A DNA stretch of 64,000 nt from Stereum hirsutum FP-91666 SS1 (Eukaryota; Basidiomycota; Agaricomycetes; Russulales; Stereaceae). The notes beneath the pieces are model-generated. The model was not told where the DNA came from. It did not search any database and saw only the letters and a list, made by a program, of their open reading frames with translations. Location: positions 2,303,939-2,367,938 of the forward strand of contig NW_006763131.1 of assembly GCF_000264905.1 (NCBI RefSeq). The letters run 5' to 3'. This document shows positions 46,681 to 57,652 of the stretch, one piece after another. The position numbers and the translations under genes were made by a program. Each line of letters begins with the position of its first letter. Positions within the stretch are counted from its first letter, which is position 1.

Positions 46681-48291
46681 ATGCCACCAACAGCATACGA
46701 GATACAACGCCAGAAGAATCTCGAAAGAAATAAACTCTTGCTTGAATCTCTGGGCATCGAACCTCTATTCCCTCCTCCGGCGAAACAGACCAAAAACCTG
46801 ACGAAGGGCGCCAGCAAGAAGCGTAAAGCACCGAGTCCTACTGATGACTCTGCTATCGATGTGGAAAAGCCTGCCAAGAAACAAGCGCGTCCAAGTGCTC
46901 CTGCAGAGAATGCCGCTGGCCTGCGAAGGAGCGCGAGGAACTCCGGGAAGACAGTGGATTACAACGCGGTTCAGGAGCGCGGTCAGCCAGCTCCTGTGGC
47001 GAAGAGTTCGTTAGAACATGATAGGGACGCAAACAGGCCCATGGGGAAGAGAAAGCACGACCCGTACGTATAATAATGAAAACGTTCGTAGTCGAAGTGC
47101 AACTAATGTGGTGCAGGAAAACCTTTGGGGCTATCCCTGGTGTACCAGTTGGGACGTGGTGGGAGACCAGGTGTGTGTTCAGGACATTGTTGCTTCATTG
47201 CGCGGTTCTTACCTAGTTATTTACAGGGAAGCATGCAGCCTGGATGCTATCCACGCGTAAGTCTCACTTTCTCGTCTCACGTTCGAAATATAGCGTCTAA
47301 TACTTAGCATCGTTAGCCCCTGGGTCGCTGGTATTTCTGGGGGACCCAAAGGAACTTATTCAATCGCTCTTTCTGGTGGTTATCCCGACGATGTGTACGT
47401 TTCTACTGCAACTGACATAATCTAACAGCCATTCACGAGTTCTTTTGTGCAGTGACCTTGGCAGCGCCTTGTACGTCGTTTAGCGGAATTCTCACTTGTT
47501 ATTAGCCTGCTAACGCGAGTTGTTGGCCAGCACATACACGGGCTCAGGTTGGTTGTTTCCGCATCTATCTTGCGGGCTAGTGTTGTATTGACTTCAGCTT
47601 ACAGGTGGTCGTGATCTCAAAGGAACAAAGAGCGCTCCTAAGAACGTAGGTGCCTTCCTTACGACGAATCTGGCTACTTTCCTCAAATGGCTTCCATTCT
47701 AGCTTCGTACCGCTCCTCAGTCGTGCGACCAGAGTTTCGATAATCCGTACAACAAGTCCCTGAAGGTATGACGATCGTTCTCGACCTTCGACTCACTTGC
47801 TGATGTAGTATACAGATATCTTCGGAGTCCAAAAAGCCTGTCAGGGTGATCCGGGGCTACAAACTAGACTCTCCATACGCGCCAGCTGAAGGGTGGGTGA
47901 CCATATCATCGCACCAGAAATTCTCTGACCACGTTTTCTCTTTAGGTACCGTTACGACGGGCTTTACGTCGTTGAGAAGGTAAGCATTTGACTACAAATA
48001 AAGATCAGAAGATGCTCAGTCGTGCTTTCCCATAGGCCTGGATGGACCAAGGTGTCGAAGGCTTCCTCGTGTGCAGATTCGCTCTCAAGGTAATGCTCTT
48101 CCTTTATCTCTGCCAACTGCTCATTTACTAACCAACACGTTCAGCGGCTTGCCAATCAAGCTCCTCTCGTAACTAGTACCGAACCTCAAGCCGAAGTGAG
48201 CGGTGGTGAGGAGAGTGGTGCTATCTCCGAAGAGTCTCAGACCGCTGTCGCTGAGAGCGGCGGAGCCGACGCTGCCTCCGACGAGCAGTGA
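46681..48291 (+). CDS. SRA/YDG domain protein
   Basis: Twelve exons (46681-47063, 47117-47170, 47227-47256, 47317-47394, 47453-47470, 47531-47547, 47605-47645, 47703-47765, 47816-47892, 47946-47979, 48036-48089, 48145-48291) give 331 aa. Residues 1-127 are basic and rich in Pro, Ala and Lys, with SKKRKAPSP as a likely nuclear signal. The SRA domain follows: FGAIPGVPVGTWW, VAGISGG, YSIALSGGYPDD, FTYTGSGGRDLKG, SCDQSFDNPYNKSL, PVRVIRGYKL, YAPAEGYRYDGLYVVE, GFLVCRFAL. This matches the domain of UHRF1 and plant SUVH proteins that flips out 5-methylcytosine in hemimethylated DNA. There is no RING, PHD, Tudor or SET domain. The C terminus is acidic. A role in reading DNA methylation is inferred from the fold. 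Exons 5 and 6 are only 18 and 17 nt. Confidence 0.9.
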
Positions 48292-49314
48292 TATCGACGC
48301 GACCTCATATCAACCTTAACCAGCTCGGGCAGATTGCCGACCGTTAAAATTCCCAGGCGACAACCAATCCATCGTCCGAGGACGACCCCATTTGCTATCA
48401 ATTGCTTTCATTCTGTATATCATTATCCTTGCTTTCTTGGTTCTATGGATGCTGGTAAAGGCTACCCTTCCCACCTCCATCCATCCCATCGTGCTATCTT
48501 GCTTCATTATATTTGTCTATATCGGATATTTGTAATGTCATGACTTTGCTCCTGTTCTTGCATGAAAGCACCGCATGACCGAGGTCGGGTCTTCACTAAC
48601 ACCTTCAATATTGCTCTCTATACAGCTGCCCAACCCTTGGACAAGAACGAGTGTTCGCAGATGCTAACATCGGCCTTGTTTTGAGGTATTGGGACACAGG
48701 TGAGTAACTTCCTCGATTCTCCGCCTCATCTCTAGTAGCTCTAATACCACGAATCTCGACGACAGTTTATTAGATGTTCATTAAGGTATCCAGGATCTCA
48801 CAGGCCGATGCTGGCACCCTGTCTTAATACAATACTCAAATCCTGTCAATTCACGACATGTCCTCAGCAGGACAAGTGTGCACGTCTCTATCCGTACGTC
48901 TATCTGCCTTTTTCAGCTCGTACGTCCAGAAGTTATGCTCAGAGGGAGCCGGCTGAGGTGCGGTAAGGGAAGTTGAACCTCAACATCGGGAGTCACTTTG
49001 CGAGTCAAGGAGTGAATCATGGACGATCATGTCTTGCAATATACTGTATTGGCGTGTCAAATGTAGCGTGATGAACGTGACAATGATCGTACATATTGGC
49101 GTCAGTGGTGTCATTTACAGTGCATACAGGGATCGAGGGTGAGGTGGTATTATTGTTGACCTGTATGATAAATAGGGAGAATGTATGATGTCGTATGTTG
49201 TCGTACCGGTCCCACAGTCGAGTAATGTGGTGATATCGCTTCCTCTTCCTCTTTTGCGTCTCCCATGCTGATACTAGTGCCTCTTCTGTCCTTAGTTCAT
49301 CGCCACAAGACCCT
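48292..49314. other. Gap between convergent genes
   Basis: About 1 kb containing the 3' flanks of the SRA gene and the disordered-protein gene. No gene or repeat is recognised. Confidence 0.45.
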
Positions 49315-51094
49315 TCAGCTCCTCGCAATCGCCTCCTTCACCACCTTCATAAACTCAGCTCCATCCGCGATGTTCTTCTTGAGATATCCTCCCCCGCCAC
49401 CACCGTCATCGACATCCCCTCTCGAGGTGTTCGTCCGCCTAGTCGCTATCCACAACCTATAAACACCCCTGATGGCCTCCTTAACTCCTTCAGCCGCATC
49501 ATCTCCACCATCGCCCACACTCCCATCCATCGTCATATACCCTATATCATCATCCACTCCCTCATCCAGATCATCCTCCTCCGGAACTCTTGTCCTCAAG
49601 AACGATGTCAACCCGCTCGGCTGCGTCGGTCTGCTGGACGCCGTGATAAAGTCTTCGCCCGCATCGTCTCCTGAGTCGTCGACCATATACGCTCTGAATC
49701 GTTCATCCTCTTCTTCCTGCGCGGTCTTCCCAGTTCCAGTAATAGGATTGTTCTTTTCTATGGGCGACGGCGTGTCGCTATCCGTCCCCATACTCGCCCC
49801 AATATCCGTCACATCTCCGTCGTCCACCTCTGTCACCCCATCCACGTCCGACACCCATATACCGGAAGGTTCCTCGGCCACCAGCCCACCCAGCAAATCC
49901 ATCCCCAGCCCCACACTAACCTCCAAACTTCTCCGCGCACCATTCTCTGCTTCCTTCTCGATATATTCTTCAGTCGGCATCATCTCGTCGAATACGCTGT
50001 CCAATCCCGAATTGGGTGTGTCGGGAACTGTCTTTGGGCTTTGTCTGGGTGACATCTCGACTAGACGGCGAGCGAGCGTACGTGGAGAGACTGGGCGGCC
50101 GTCGGCACCGGCACCGTGGTTTCCGTTAACGCCAGGGTATGCGCGGTCGGGATCATCCCACGCAGATGGACGTGAGGCTTTGTGGCGGAGGGGGAAGGGC
50201 ACAGGGAGAGGCTCGTCTGAGCGAACGTCGTTCGGGTGGTCTTGGTTGCGGAAGTGCGGGTGGTGGTGACGGGCATTAGAGTGTGGATGGAGTTTGCGTT
50301 TGTTCTTGTGTTCGGGGGAGGGGATGGTAGAGTCGGCGGTGCCTGGAGACCCACCCGTACATGGAGATGTCGTAGTGGTGAGTACACTTGGTTGGGAGAG
50401 ATGACGGTGGAGACGGATACGAACCGTGGACAGCGGCGTATTGGGCCCAGTAGGCATCCTCGCCACCTGCGTCTGAGCCCTCTTTGCTCGCCACATTTCG
50501 GCTGTGCACCTTGTGATTTGGATCATCGTCATCCTCTGTGCCTCCATACGAATTCCAATAGTCGTCATCATCATCTGAAACCCCAGCACTCTGCCGTGCA
50601 TGATCACCTGTTTCCATTTCTACCTCCGCACTTTCCGGTTCTGCGTCCACCTTGGCAAGCGCTTGGTCGAGAGAAGCCTCTGCGTTAGGAGGAAAGGGCA
50701 TAATGTTCGCATCATGGTACCTCCAAGAGTCGTGGCCGTCCCACTGAAATACTAGCCTGAGTCCGTCCTCGTCATCATCTCCTATACTAAACACCTCGAC
50801 GTGCGCATACGCACTCTCAGTGTCCACGACATAGCGAACTGGGGCATCGACCAGTAGGTCGTCGATGAATTGCGGGAGAGCTTCCAAGAGAGCAATAGTG
50901 CGGGCACGGTTGTCTTCTGACCATGTGAGGTAGGTGGGACAGTCAGATTCCGGAGAAAGCGATAGAAAATGGTGACGTTGGAGGAGTGCTCGGGAGATGA
51001 GATGGGGCGGGAGGGGTGTGTCGAGCTGAGAAGGAGGCTGGATAAACTGGAGAATAAGAGATACGTGGTAGGGCAGTAAAGGCGTCGGGGGCAT
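49315..51094 (-). CDS. Uncharacterised, largely disordered protein
   Basis: Exons are 51094-50425 and 50342-49315, giving 565 aa. The 82-nt intron joins CAC-G to GC-ACC and yields AAVHGTADSTIPSP. The first 150 residues look folded: MPPTPLLPYHVSLILQFIQP, then LISRALLQRHHFLS, YAHVEVFS and LVFQWDGHDSWRYHD. I recall this N terminus from other mushroom genomes but no function. The middle is acidic (SDDDDDYWNSYGGTEDDDD, then AYWAQYAA). The rest is Ser/Pro/Asp-rich and disordered. The end carries a second possibly folded piece (AAEGVKEAIRGVYRLWIA), then EFMKVVKEAI at the C terminus. The two terminal helices around a disordered core suggest a scaffold. The start was set at MPPTPLL because the upstream frame is His/Arg low-complexity. 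Confidence 0.72.
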
Positions 51095-51466
51095 AGTCTC
51101 TCGTCGTCGTCGGTGGTGATGACGGGGTGGGTGCTGGCAAAGGTGCGGATGGGTGGTGGTGGTGGTGAGGGAGAAGAATTTGCCTTGACGTGTTTGGCTG
51201 GGCTCTGACTGACGTCGATTTGAGAAATCTCGTCCCCACAAGTGGCGGGCGCTCCGGTGCGGGGAACCGTCGCATCATTCTCCTCCGCTCCTATTCCACG
51301 TGCCGGCACTCGCCGTGGGTCTCTTGAGCCTCGACTTCCATATCCATCCGTTTCTTTTATTATCATCTCTTTCTTGCTCGGTCGCAGGCTTGCACACCAT
51401 CCTCTTTATACGACAGCTTGATCTCGCTGCTCTATAATCGAGTTCTTTACGACTAAACGAAACATC
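51095..51466. other. Divergent promoter region
   Basis: 372 bp between the disordered-protein gene (-) and the first Ser-rich gene (+). No element stands out except CA/GGTGG-rich low complexity near 51150. Confidence 0.45.
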
Positions 51467-51946
51467 ATGCGTGTCCAGTCTCTCCTCCCACTCATCCTTC
51501 TGCCGGTCCTCGCGCTCGCTCAGGTAAGCCCAAACAGCCTCAAATCATCTATGTAGTCCTCATCATTTTTCATTTTCTCGTCACAGAGCAGCACATCATC
51601 TACACAAGGCAGCTCAGCAGCAGCCTCTTCCACCACAGCCTCTGCATCATCGGCGTCAGCATCTGCCTCATCTAGCGGCAACTCAACAGCATCATCCTCA
51701 GGTAACTCCACGACCGCCTCCGGCAACTCATCCACCTCCACCGGTCCCCTACCCACTGCAGCGACCTCTGTTGACGGAGGAGGGAATGAAGATAATGGTG
51801 GTGCGCCTACACCTGGCGCGGACTCGTCGGGGGGTATCTATGGGCCGGATGATAGTTACACCGCGGGTGCGATGCCCTTGGAGTATGGGGCGGTGCTGGT
51901 GAGCATGGTGGGGGCGTTGGTGGGAGGGGGGCTTGCGCTACTCTAG
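51467..51946 (+). CDS. Small Ser-rich secreted protein, probably GPI-anchored (paralog 1)
   Basis: Exons are 51467-51523 and 51587-51946, giving 138 aa. Exon 1 is exactly a signal peptide: MRVQSLLPLILLPVLALAQ. The mature part is Ser/Thr/Ala-rich with repeated SGNST units and several N-glycosylation sites. Then comes a stretch also found in the neighbour at 52963: PLPTAATSVDGGG, NGGAPTPG and GGIYGPDDSY. A hydrophobic C terminus (GAVLVSMVGALVGGGLALL) ends the protein without a charged tail, as in GPI signals. I do not recognise a named family. It is likely a cell-wall or plasma-membrane surface protein. The function is unknown. Confidence 0.78.
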
Positions 51947-52962
51947 ATGGTATCGGAAGGATATTCAGATGACAGAATGGTTCCTGGTTCCTGGTTTGGG
52001 TGGTCGAGGAGGAAGTGAGCCCTAGGGCATAGGACTGACGTGATGGACTTCGCTGCGCATTGACACTTTTATTCTTTCTTTCTTCACACCTACATATGAG
52101 CGACACCGGACTTTGAGATTATATACGATACCACATCATCATAATGGACACTCTGGACTGTTTTGTTTATGCCTGTGGAAGGGTGTGGCGGGCTGTGTGC
52201 CACCCGACACTGCTTCCTCCGCAGCATTATGCACGTTTTCTCTGACGTTGCCGTAGCTTCTATTCTTGTTGTCAACTTCATCCTACTTACTCTCGAGGAC
52301 ACCCTCGCCTCGGTTCATGCCTCTCTTGGATACTGTCGCTGCAGAGCTCTCGCCGCCGTATTGTGGCCCAATGTCGAACAGCGTGACCACCTCAATTTTC
52401 CCAGAAGATTCAAGAAATGGGAAAGGGGCCGGCAGAATATATGTCGGACTCCACTAGGTTGAACTACGTTGTATTGCAGATAATGCCCGATAATGCCCTG
52501 GCTTTTGTCTGTCCTCCTCGTCCTCTACTTAGGCCCCTATTAATCTCGATTATCTTAGCTCGAACCCTTCTGAAGTTCGGATGACTTGACTTGGTCTTTC
52601 TCTGAACTTTTCTGACTGCATCTTACATCATGATGGGCTCGTAGCATCAGACGAAATATTCCCGTCCTTCAGTACTCCTCATCTACCAGATGGTCTTCCC
52701 GTCGCGTCGCGTTCACGAATCACGACGCGTCAATATACGGTGATCGTTCAGGCGATCAAACTAGGTAGCGCACACACGTGAGCGTGTGCAGAACTATCCC
52801 GGCCGAGCCTCGCCAGCCTCGCCAGCACGAGCACGAGCACGTCGTAGTACGGCCTCTCGTCGCCGCCAACGATATACCCACTTTGTCCGCCCGGATCCTT
52901 ACTTGACCTCTCTTTGACGACCTTGTACGAATTGACTCGGTCTCAAATCAACCAGTCACATA
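51947..52962. other. Region between the two Ser-rich paralogs
   Basis: About 1 kb. No gene is seen. Several short inverted repeats cluster at 52700-52785, including TGATCG/CGATCA and GCACAC/GTGTGC arms around a CACGTG. A GAGCAC/CCTCGCCAG-type direct repeat follows near 52810. Confidence 0.45.
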
Positions 52963-53533
52963 ATGCGGATTTTCAGCATTTGTGCGGGTCTTCTGTTGGT
53001 GCCTCTGGGCGTTCTAGCTCAGGTTCGTTTAATAAGTTTGATTCTACCTTTTTAAAGACTCTTTTGTGAAATGATTCACTTACGTCGGCTGCTGTTTTGG
53101 CTACGGATAGTCAGCCGTCGTCTCGACCTCATTCTCCCAATCCGTAGGCATCGCTACCTCCGGGGGCAACCGCTTCGAAACGACCGTCAACGTCCCCGTC
53201 ACCACCATCACAATATCTGCCTCCGCCACGAACTCTGCATCCAACTCGTCCGCGACTACTTCATCCAACGGAAACTCCACCACCTCATCAAATAGTACCA
53301 ACACCAACAGCACCTCGTCGACGTCTAAATCTCCGCTACCGACGGCCGCTACGAGTGTGGATGGAGGTGGAACGGCGGTGAATGGGGGAGCACCGTCGCC
53401 TGGGGTTACCGCTCCGGGAGGGATTTATGGACCGGACGATGGGTATATCAGTGGGGCGGTGGTGGGGAGAGTGATCATGGGAGGTGTGAGTCTGTCAGCG
53501 ATAGTGGTGGGCGGGTGGTTGGCCGTTATGTAG
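52963..53533 (+). CDS. Small Ser-rich secreted protein, probably GPI-anchored (paralog 2)
   Basis: Exons are 52963-53022 and 53111-53533, giving 160 aa. Exon 1 is a signal peptide (MRIFSICAGLLLVPLGVLAQ), and the intron falls after the same LAQ as in paralog 1. The donor is GTTCGT. A beta-rich piece (SFSQSVGIATSGGNRFETTV, then VPVTTITIS) precedes a Ser/Thr/Asn tract with many NST sites. The shared block is PLPTAATSVDGGG, NGGAPSPG and GGIYGPDDGY. The C terminus (MGGVSLSAIVVGGWLAVM) is hydrophobic, as in GPI signals. The two genes are tandem duplicates that have diverged in the Ser-rich part but kept the block before the anchor. The function is unknown. Confidence 0.78.
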
Positions 53534-54101
53534 AGGGGTGTTCAGCCTTGCGGTGATGCGGAACCATTATGGCTGCTTGGGATGGCGGTGGATCTTGTAG
53601 GCTATCGTTATTGGATCTTTGGCTGTTTCCTCGGGGCACTTTTCATGGACATATACATGGACTCGCTCATCGGCTTGTTTGCGAATTCATGTGGCCCATT
53701 TTCGCTGGTTGTGTTGGATCATGGATTTTTTCTTGGGTTCTTCTGGTTTCGTTGTTGCTTCCCTACTCTACCTTCATACCAATCTTTATTGCCACTGCAC
53801 GTCTCTCTTACATGAATTTTACTCCATCATGTTGTCTTGAACCTTGCGCTTTGACTGACCCATTTGTATGGGCGTCAAATCGAATTCCAAGGCCCCGCAA
53901 ACTTCCATGTTTGCTCTGATACAACGGTCATCTACGAATTTAAAAACAACATACACAGGCCATTTCCTTAGTTTCGCCTATAACCATCACCGCTCTATAC
54001 ATACCCTAGGTTCTGGTCTACGAACTACACGTCTATCGATCCCATCTTGTCCACGAATCAGTCCCCTTATCCGAACCCAATCAGACGCATTCAAAAGACA
54101 G
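53534..54101. other. Region upstream of MYG1
   Basis: The MYG1 frame stays open back to an ATG at 53868, so part of this may code for an N-terminal extension. Otherwise no feature is seen. Confidence 0.45.
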
Positions 54102-55807
54102 ATGTCCACCACCGCCTTCCCTAACGCCACAACAACTCAACCTGACCACGACCTCGAAACTCAACCAGCAAAGAAACAAAGAATGAACGGTACACCCAAG
54201 GTACGTATCACTCCCTTCCTTCTTTCCCTTCTCTGTTTATTGCGCATCGCTCGCCCAGCAAAGTGTTTTCTGACCAGTTGCGCAAATTGTGGCTTTTTTG
54301 ATTGGTAGATCATCGGTACGCACAATGGTACCTTCCACTGCGACGAAGCTCTCGCCGTCTTTCTCCTCCGTCTCACGGGCACCTACCGTGACGCTGGTGC
54401 GTCCACTCCTTCACAAACCGTCCTCGCTAGCTACATAGTAGTGCTCACGATTTACTCGTTTACGGTGTGCTGCGTCTGATCAGAGCTCAAGCGAACGCGC
54501 GACCCCAAGGTCCTTGACACCTGCGATATCGTCGTCGATGTAGGCGCGGTGTATGACGAGAGCAAGCAGAGGTTCGATCATCACCAGAGAGGCTTCGAGG
54601 AGGTGTTTGGTTATGGGTTCGTGACGAAGTTGAGCAGTGCGGGATTGGTGTATAAGTGAGTTCTTGATTTGTTCTTCGTCATTTCCTCAGTGGTTCTGCG
54701 CTTGTGGCGCTGATTTGCATTGGGGCGTGGGTGTAATATTGACCGTGATTGTGCAGGCACTTCGGTCGCGAGATCATTGCGAATAGGCTCCAGGTAGCCC
54801 TTGATGATCCCAAGGTCGAGACCCTCTGGCTCAAGCTCTACAAGGTGCGTCCGCCGCTCAGCTATACCCTTGCACCCAGCCATATCCTCGCCACCCTAGC
54901 TGCATCCTCACCACCTACTTCTACGGCGCTCTACTCCCCGCCAATATTCATATCCTAGAACACCGAGCTGACGAATGTTGATATCCTGCGCTTAGGAATT
55001 CATTGAGGCCATCGACGGCGTCGACAATGGCGTTACTCAATACCCGAAGGACGTCTCGCCCAAGTATCGCAACAGGACGGACTTGTCGTCCCGTGTTAGC
55101 TGGTTGAACCCCGCTTGGAACGAGTCCGTCGATTCGGCCTCTGTCGATGTGCGTCCTTATACTCTCTTTACACTACAACAGTCTTCCTCTCGATGGTCTA
55201 TACGTTATGTTCCTCAATTTGTCGCTGATACTGATGCTCATGCTTATCGTACGTGTATGCAGGAACGGTTCGCCAAGGCCTCGAAGCTGACGGGTGAAGA
55301 GTTCTTGGGAAGGTTGGATTACTATGGCAAGGCGTGGTTGCCCGCTAGAGATCTCGTGGTCAAAGCTCTGAACGAGAGGACGCAATACCATCCCAGCGGG
55401 AAGATCATCGTCTTCGAGCAGTTTGCTCCCTGGAAGGTACACCTTCACCTCGTCATTTCCATTGCATTGCAGTGCTTTGCTGACCTTCCATTTGACGTTG
55501 TCAGGAACATCTCTTCGAACTCGAGGCCGAACAGTCCATCACGTCTTCTACGCCCTCTCAACCTATCTATATCCTCTACCCCGACGAAACCGCCGGAAAC
55601 TGGCGCATCCAAGCCGTCCCCGTCTCGCCCGAATCGTTCGAATCGCGCAAAGCCCTTCCCGAAGTCTGGCGCGGCGTGAGGGACGACGAGCTGTCGAAGG
55701 TGACGGGTATAGAGGGCGGTATCTTCGTCCATGCGAGTGGGTTTATCGGTGGAAACCAAACCAGGGAAGGAGCCATGGAAATGGCGACGAAGGCGTTGGA
55801 GATGTGA
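54102..55807 (+). CDS. myg1: MYG1 family 3'-5' RNA exonuclease
   Basis: Seven exons (54102-54200, 54309-54396, 54484-54655, 54757-54844, 54996-55148, 55263-55436, 55505-55807) give 358 aa. The DHH-type metal core is visible in [19 protein letters not shown], then [11 protein letters not shown] and [13 protein letters not shown]. Later blocks are [39 protein letters not shown] and [20 protein letters not shown]1 has been described as an RNA exonuclease acting in both nucleus and mitochondria. The chosen start MSTTAF precedes a KKQR basic patch. An in-frame start at 53907 or 53868 would add about 65-78 residues rich in Arg, Ser and Thr that resemble a mitochondrial presequence. Confidence 0.93.
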
Positions 55808-56886
55808 GGACGCGTGTTGTCGGTGAAGGTGAAAGGAAAGAGGCGAGTTTGAGCGTAATGCTCAATGTGAAAAAGTGAATGGACAAAGGAGAAAAAGGAG
55901 TGGGACCTCGTACTAGCGAGGTTAGGTAGGCAACTGCCTACCTTGACCAGGAAATCTGGTACTGCACGGGGTTTTCAGCACCTGCCACCCAGGTCATCTC
56001 ACCATGATATTGGTGTACGAGGGTGATTTCCTCGTTCATCTGTCTGTATGACAGATAAAAACAAGAACGCAATTGTTCTACGCTTGTGGTTATTGGAAGT
56101 ACCACTTGTACGATAACATGATGGAGATGGAGCTGTTCTGACATGTCGTAGGACCGATGCTGGTCGCTGGTTTCGGTCGTAGTTGAATGATGATGCAGTT
56201 GCATTTTGAACTGTGGTGTGAACTACCTCGTGGAGAATCGAGACATACGTGCAATGTACGAGTGGGTCAGAGTATGCCCTTGTACGCTGAAACAAGCTGT
56301 AGTCGTCGCGTTGGACTTGTGAACAAACGAAAGATTGATTTTGCAGGATTACAGGCAATCATGATGTACAGCAGTATAGAGAGCGAAAAGAATAGGGTGT
56401 ATGAATAGAAGCGAAACGAACGGTGGAAAGGCATAGCTTTGGCGCTCAGTATGGACGATCTCGCTCGGAACTGCCGATTCTCCTTGACGGCCCTCCTTGA
56501 CGAGAGCCTGGCATAGTATACGTGCAGCTTATGCCCCGAGAGTAGCACGAGCTGAACAGAGAAGAATCGGTCAAACATTTAGCTTGATTCAACAAACAAT
56601 CAAAGCACCTACATGCACGTCTCTCCAGTAGCTGGGGAAGCACCGATACATCTGCATTTCCTCGACCTGCAGGGATCACAAGCTACCGCGCCACGAACAG
56701 CATACGTAGCTCTGAGTTCGCTGGTCGGTGAAGGTGACCTTCGAATGCATGTTTGTGAGTAGAATGGTCAATTGAAGAGTATATGGTTTACCTTGAAAAG
56801 TCAAGTACTTGCGAGGATGACGAAGCCTGAGGCATCATCCCCGGTTGATTAGGCTCGAGCCAAGTTATTGGCCGCAACCGAAACGA
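55808..56886. other. Gap between convergent genes
   Basis: About 1.1 kb with several shadow frames on both strands but no domain, RNA gene or repeat that I can support. Confidence 0.45.
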
Positions 56887-57310
56887 CTAAAAGAAGTCTG
56901 TGAGTCCAAGCGGGTGTTCGAAAGTTGTGTCGTTACAGACCTCGGACGAGGGTTCTTGAGGTGGAGGTGGAGGGGGAGCCATAGTCATTGGCAGAGGTGG
57001 ATGCCCCATTGGCAGAGGTGGATGCCCCATTGGCAGAGGTGAATGCCCCATTGACAGAGGTGGAGGCCCCATTGGCAGGGGTGGAGGCCCTCCAGACATC
57101 TCGCTATTCTGAGCCTCAAGTTGTTGTTGCTTCATCATCTCTACACTGTCGCGCAGAACGTTGAACTGGGCAACCACAGTCGACATCGCGGCTTCTATCG
57201 CATTCACAGTCTCGGTCAAACGAGCAGTAATTTCCTAGCAAAGAGTGAGCTAGCGAAAGGGAGAAGATGTACTTCCTTACCGCTTGCTCGCGTTCTGAGT
57301 ATTTGTCCAT
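56887..57310 (-). CDS. Small coiled-coil protein with Pro-rich repeats
   Basis: Exons are 57310-57281 and 57234-56887, giving 125 aa. The 30-nt first exon encodes MDKYSEREQA. A helix follows (EITARLTETVNAIEAAMSTV, then NVLRDSVEMMKQQQLEAQ), probably a coiled coil. Five tandem heptads of the type MGHPPLP come next, encoded by a 21-bp minisatellite, then a polyproline run. The C terminus is FEHPLGLTDFF. I do not recognise the family. The short helix with an early intron recalls small kinetochore or tethering subunits, but no motif proves this. It shares a 342-bp divergent promoter with the SurE-type gene. Confidence 0.65.
56987..57091. repeat. Coding minisatellite, 5 x 21 bp
   Basis: Five units start at 56987, 57008, 57029, 57050 and 57071. 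Units 1 and 2 are identical; units 3-5 differ at one to three positions. On the minus strand each unit encodes a PPLPMGH-type heptad, so changes in copy number keep the frame. Confidence 0.9.
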
Positions 57311-57652
57311 GGTGGATGAGAAGAGAGCTGGTCACGATGTGGACAAATGGTGTGGCCCATCAAAAGTCGGGTACGGCGAAACTCTCACGCACATGCTCTA
57401 GTAGTCCAAAGGAGTGACGAAGCCGTGCCCTCCAGAGAGAATCAAGAACGAGGGCAAAGCCCCCATATTTACCTGATATCTGTGTGTGTAAATTTTGCGC
57501 ATTTGGAATCGATGCGATGGTCGTACAGGGGTCGTACAGGGAGGTGGATTCGAACACGATTGGGGAAGTTGATGTCGCCACAAACATCGCCACTTCACAG
57601 CTAACAAGGGTCACGGAAGTGATCCGGGCAGAAAGCCTACTTCATCACTACC
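57311..57652. other. Divergent promoter of Pro-rich protein and SurE-type genes
   Basis: 342 bp. It contains a short tandem duplication GTCGTACAGGG at about 57520-57540. No gene is seen. Confidence 0.45.

Noticed and set aside
57500..57570. GGATTCGAAC, which looks like a tRNA T-loop on the minus strand
   Set aside because: No five-pair T-stem, acceptor stem or anticodon arm could be formed around it.
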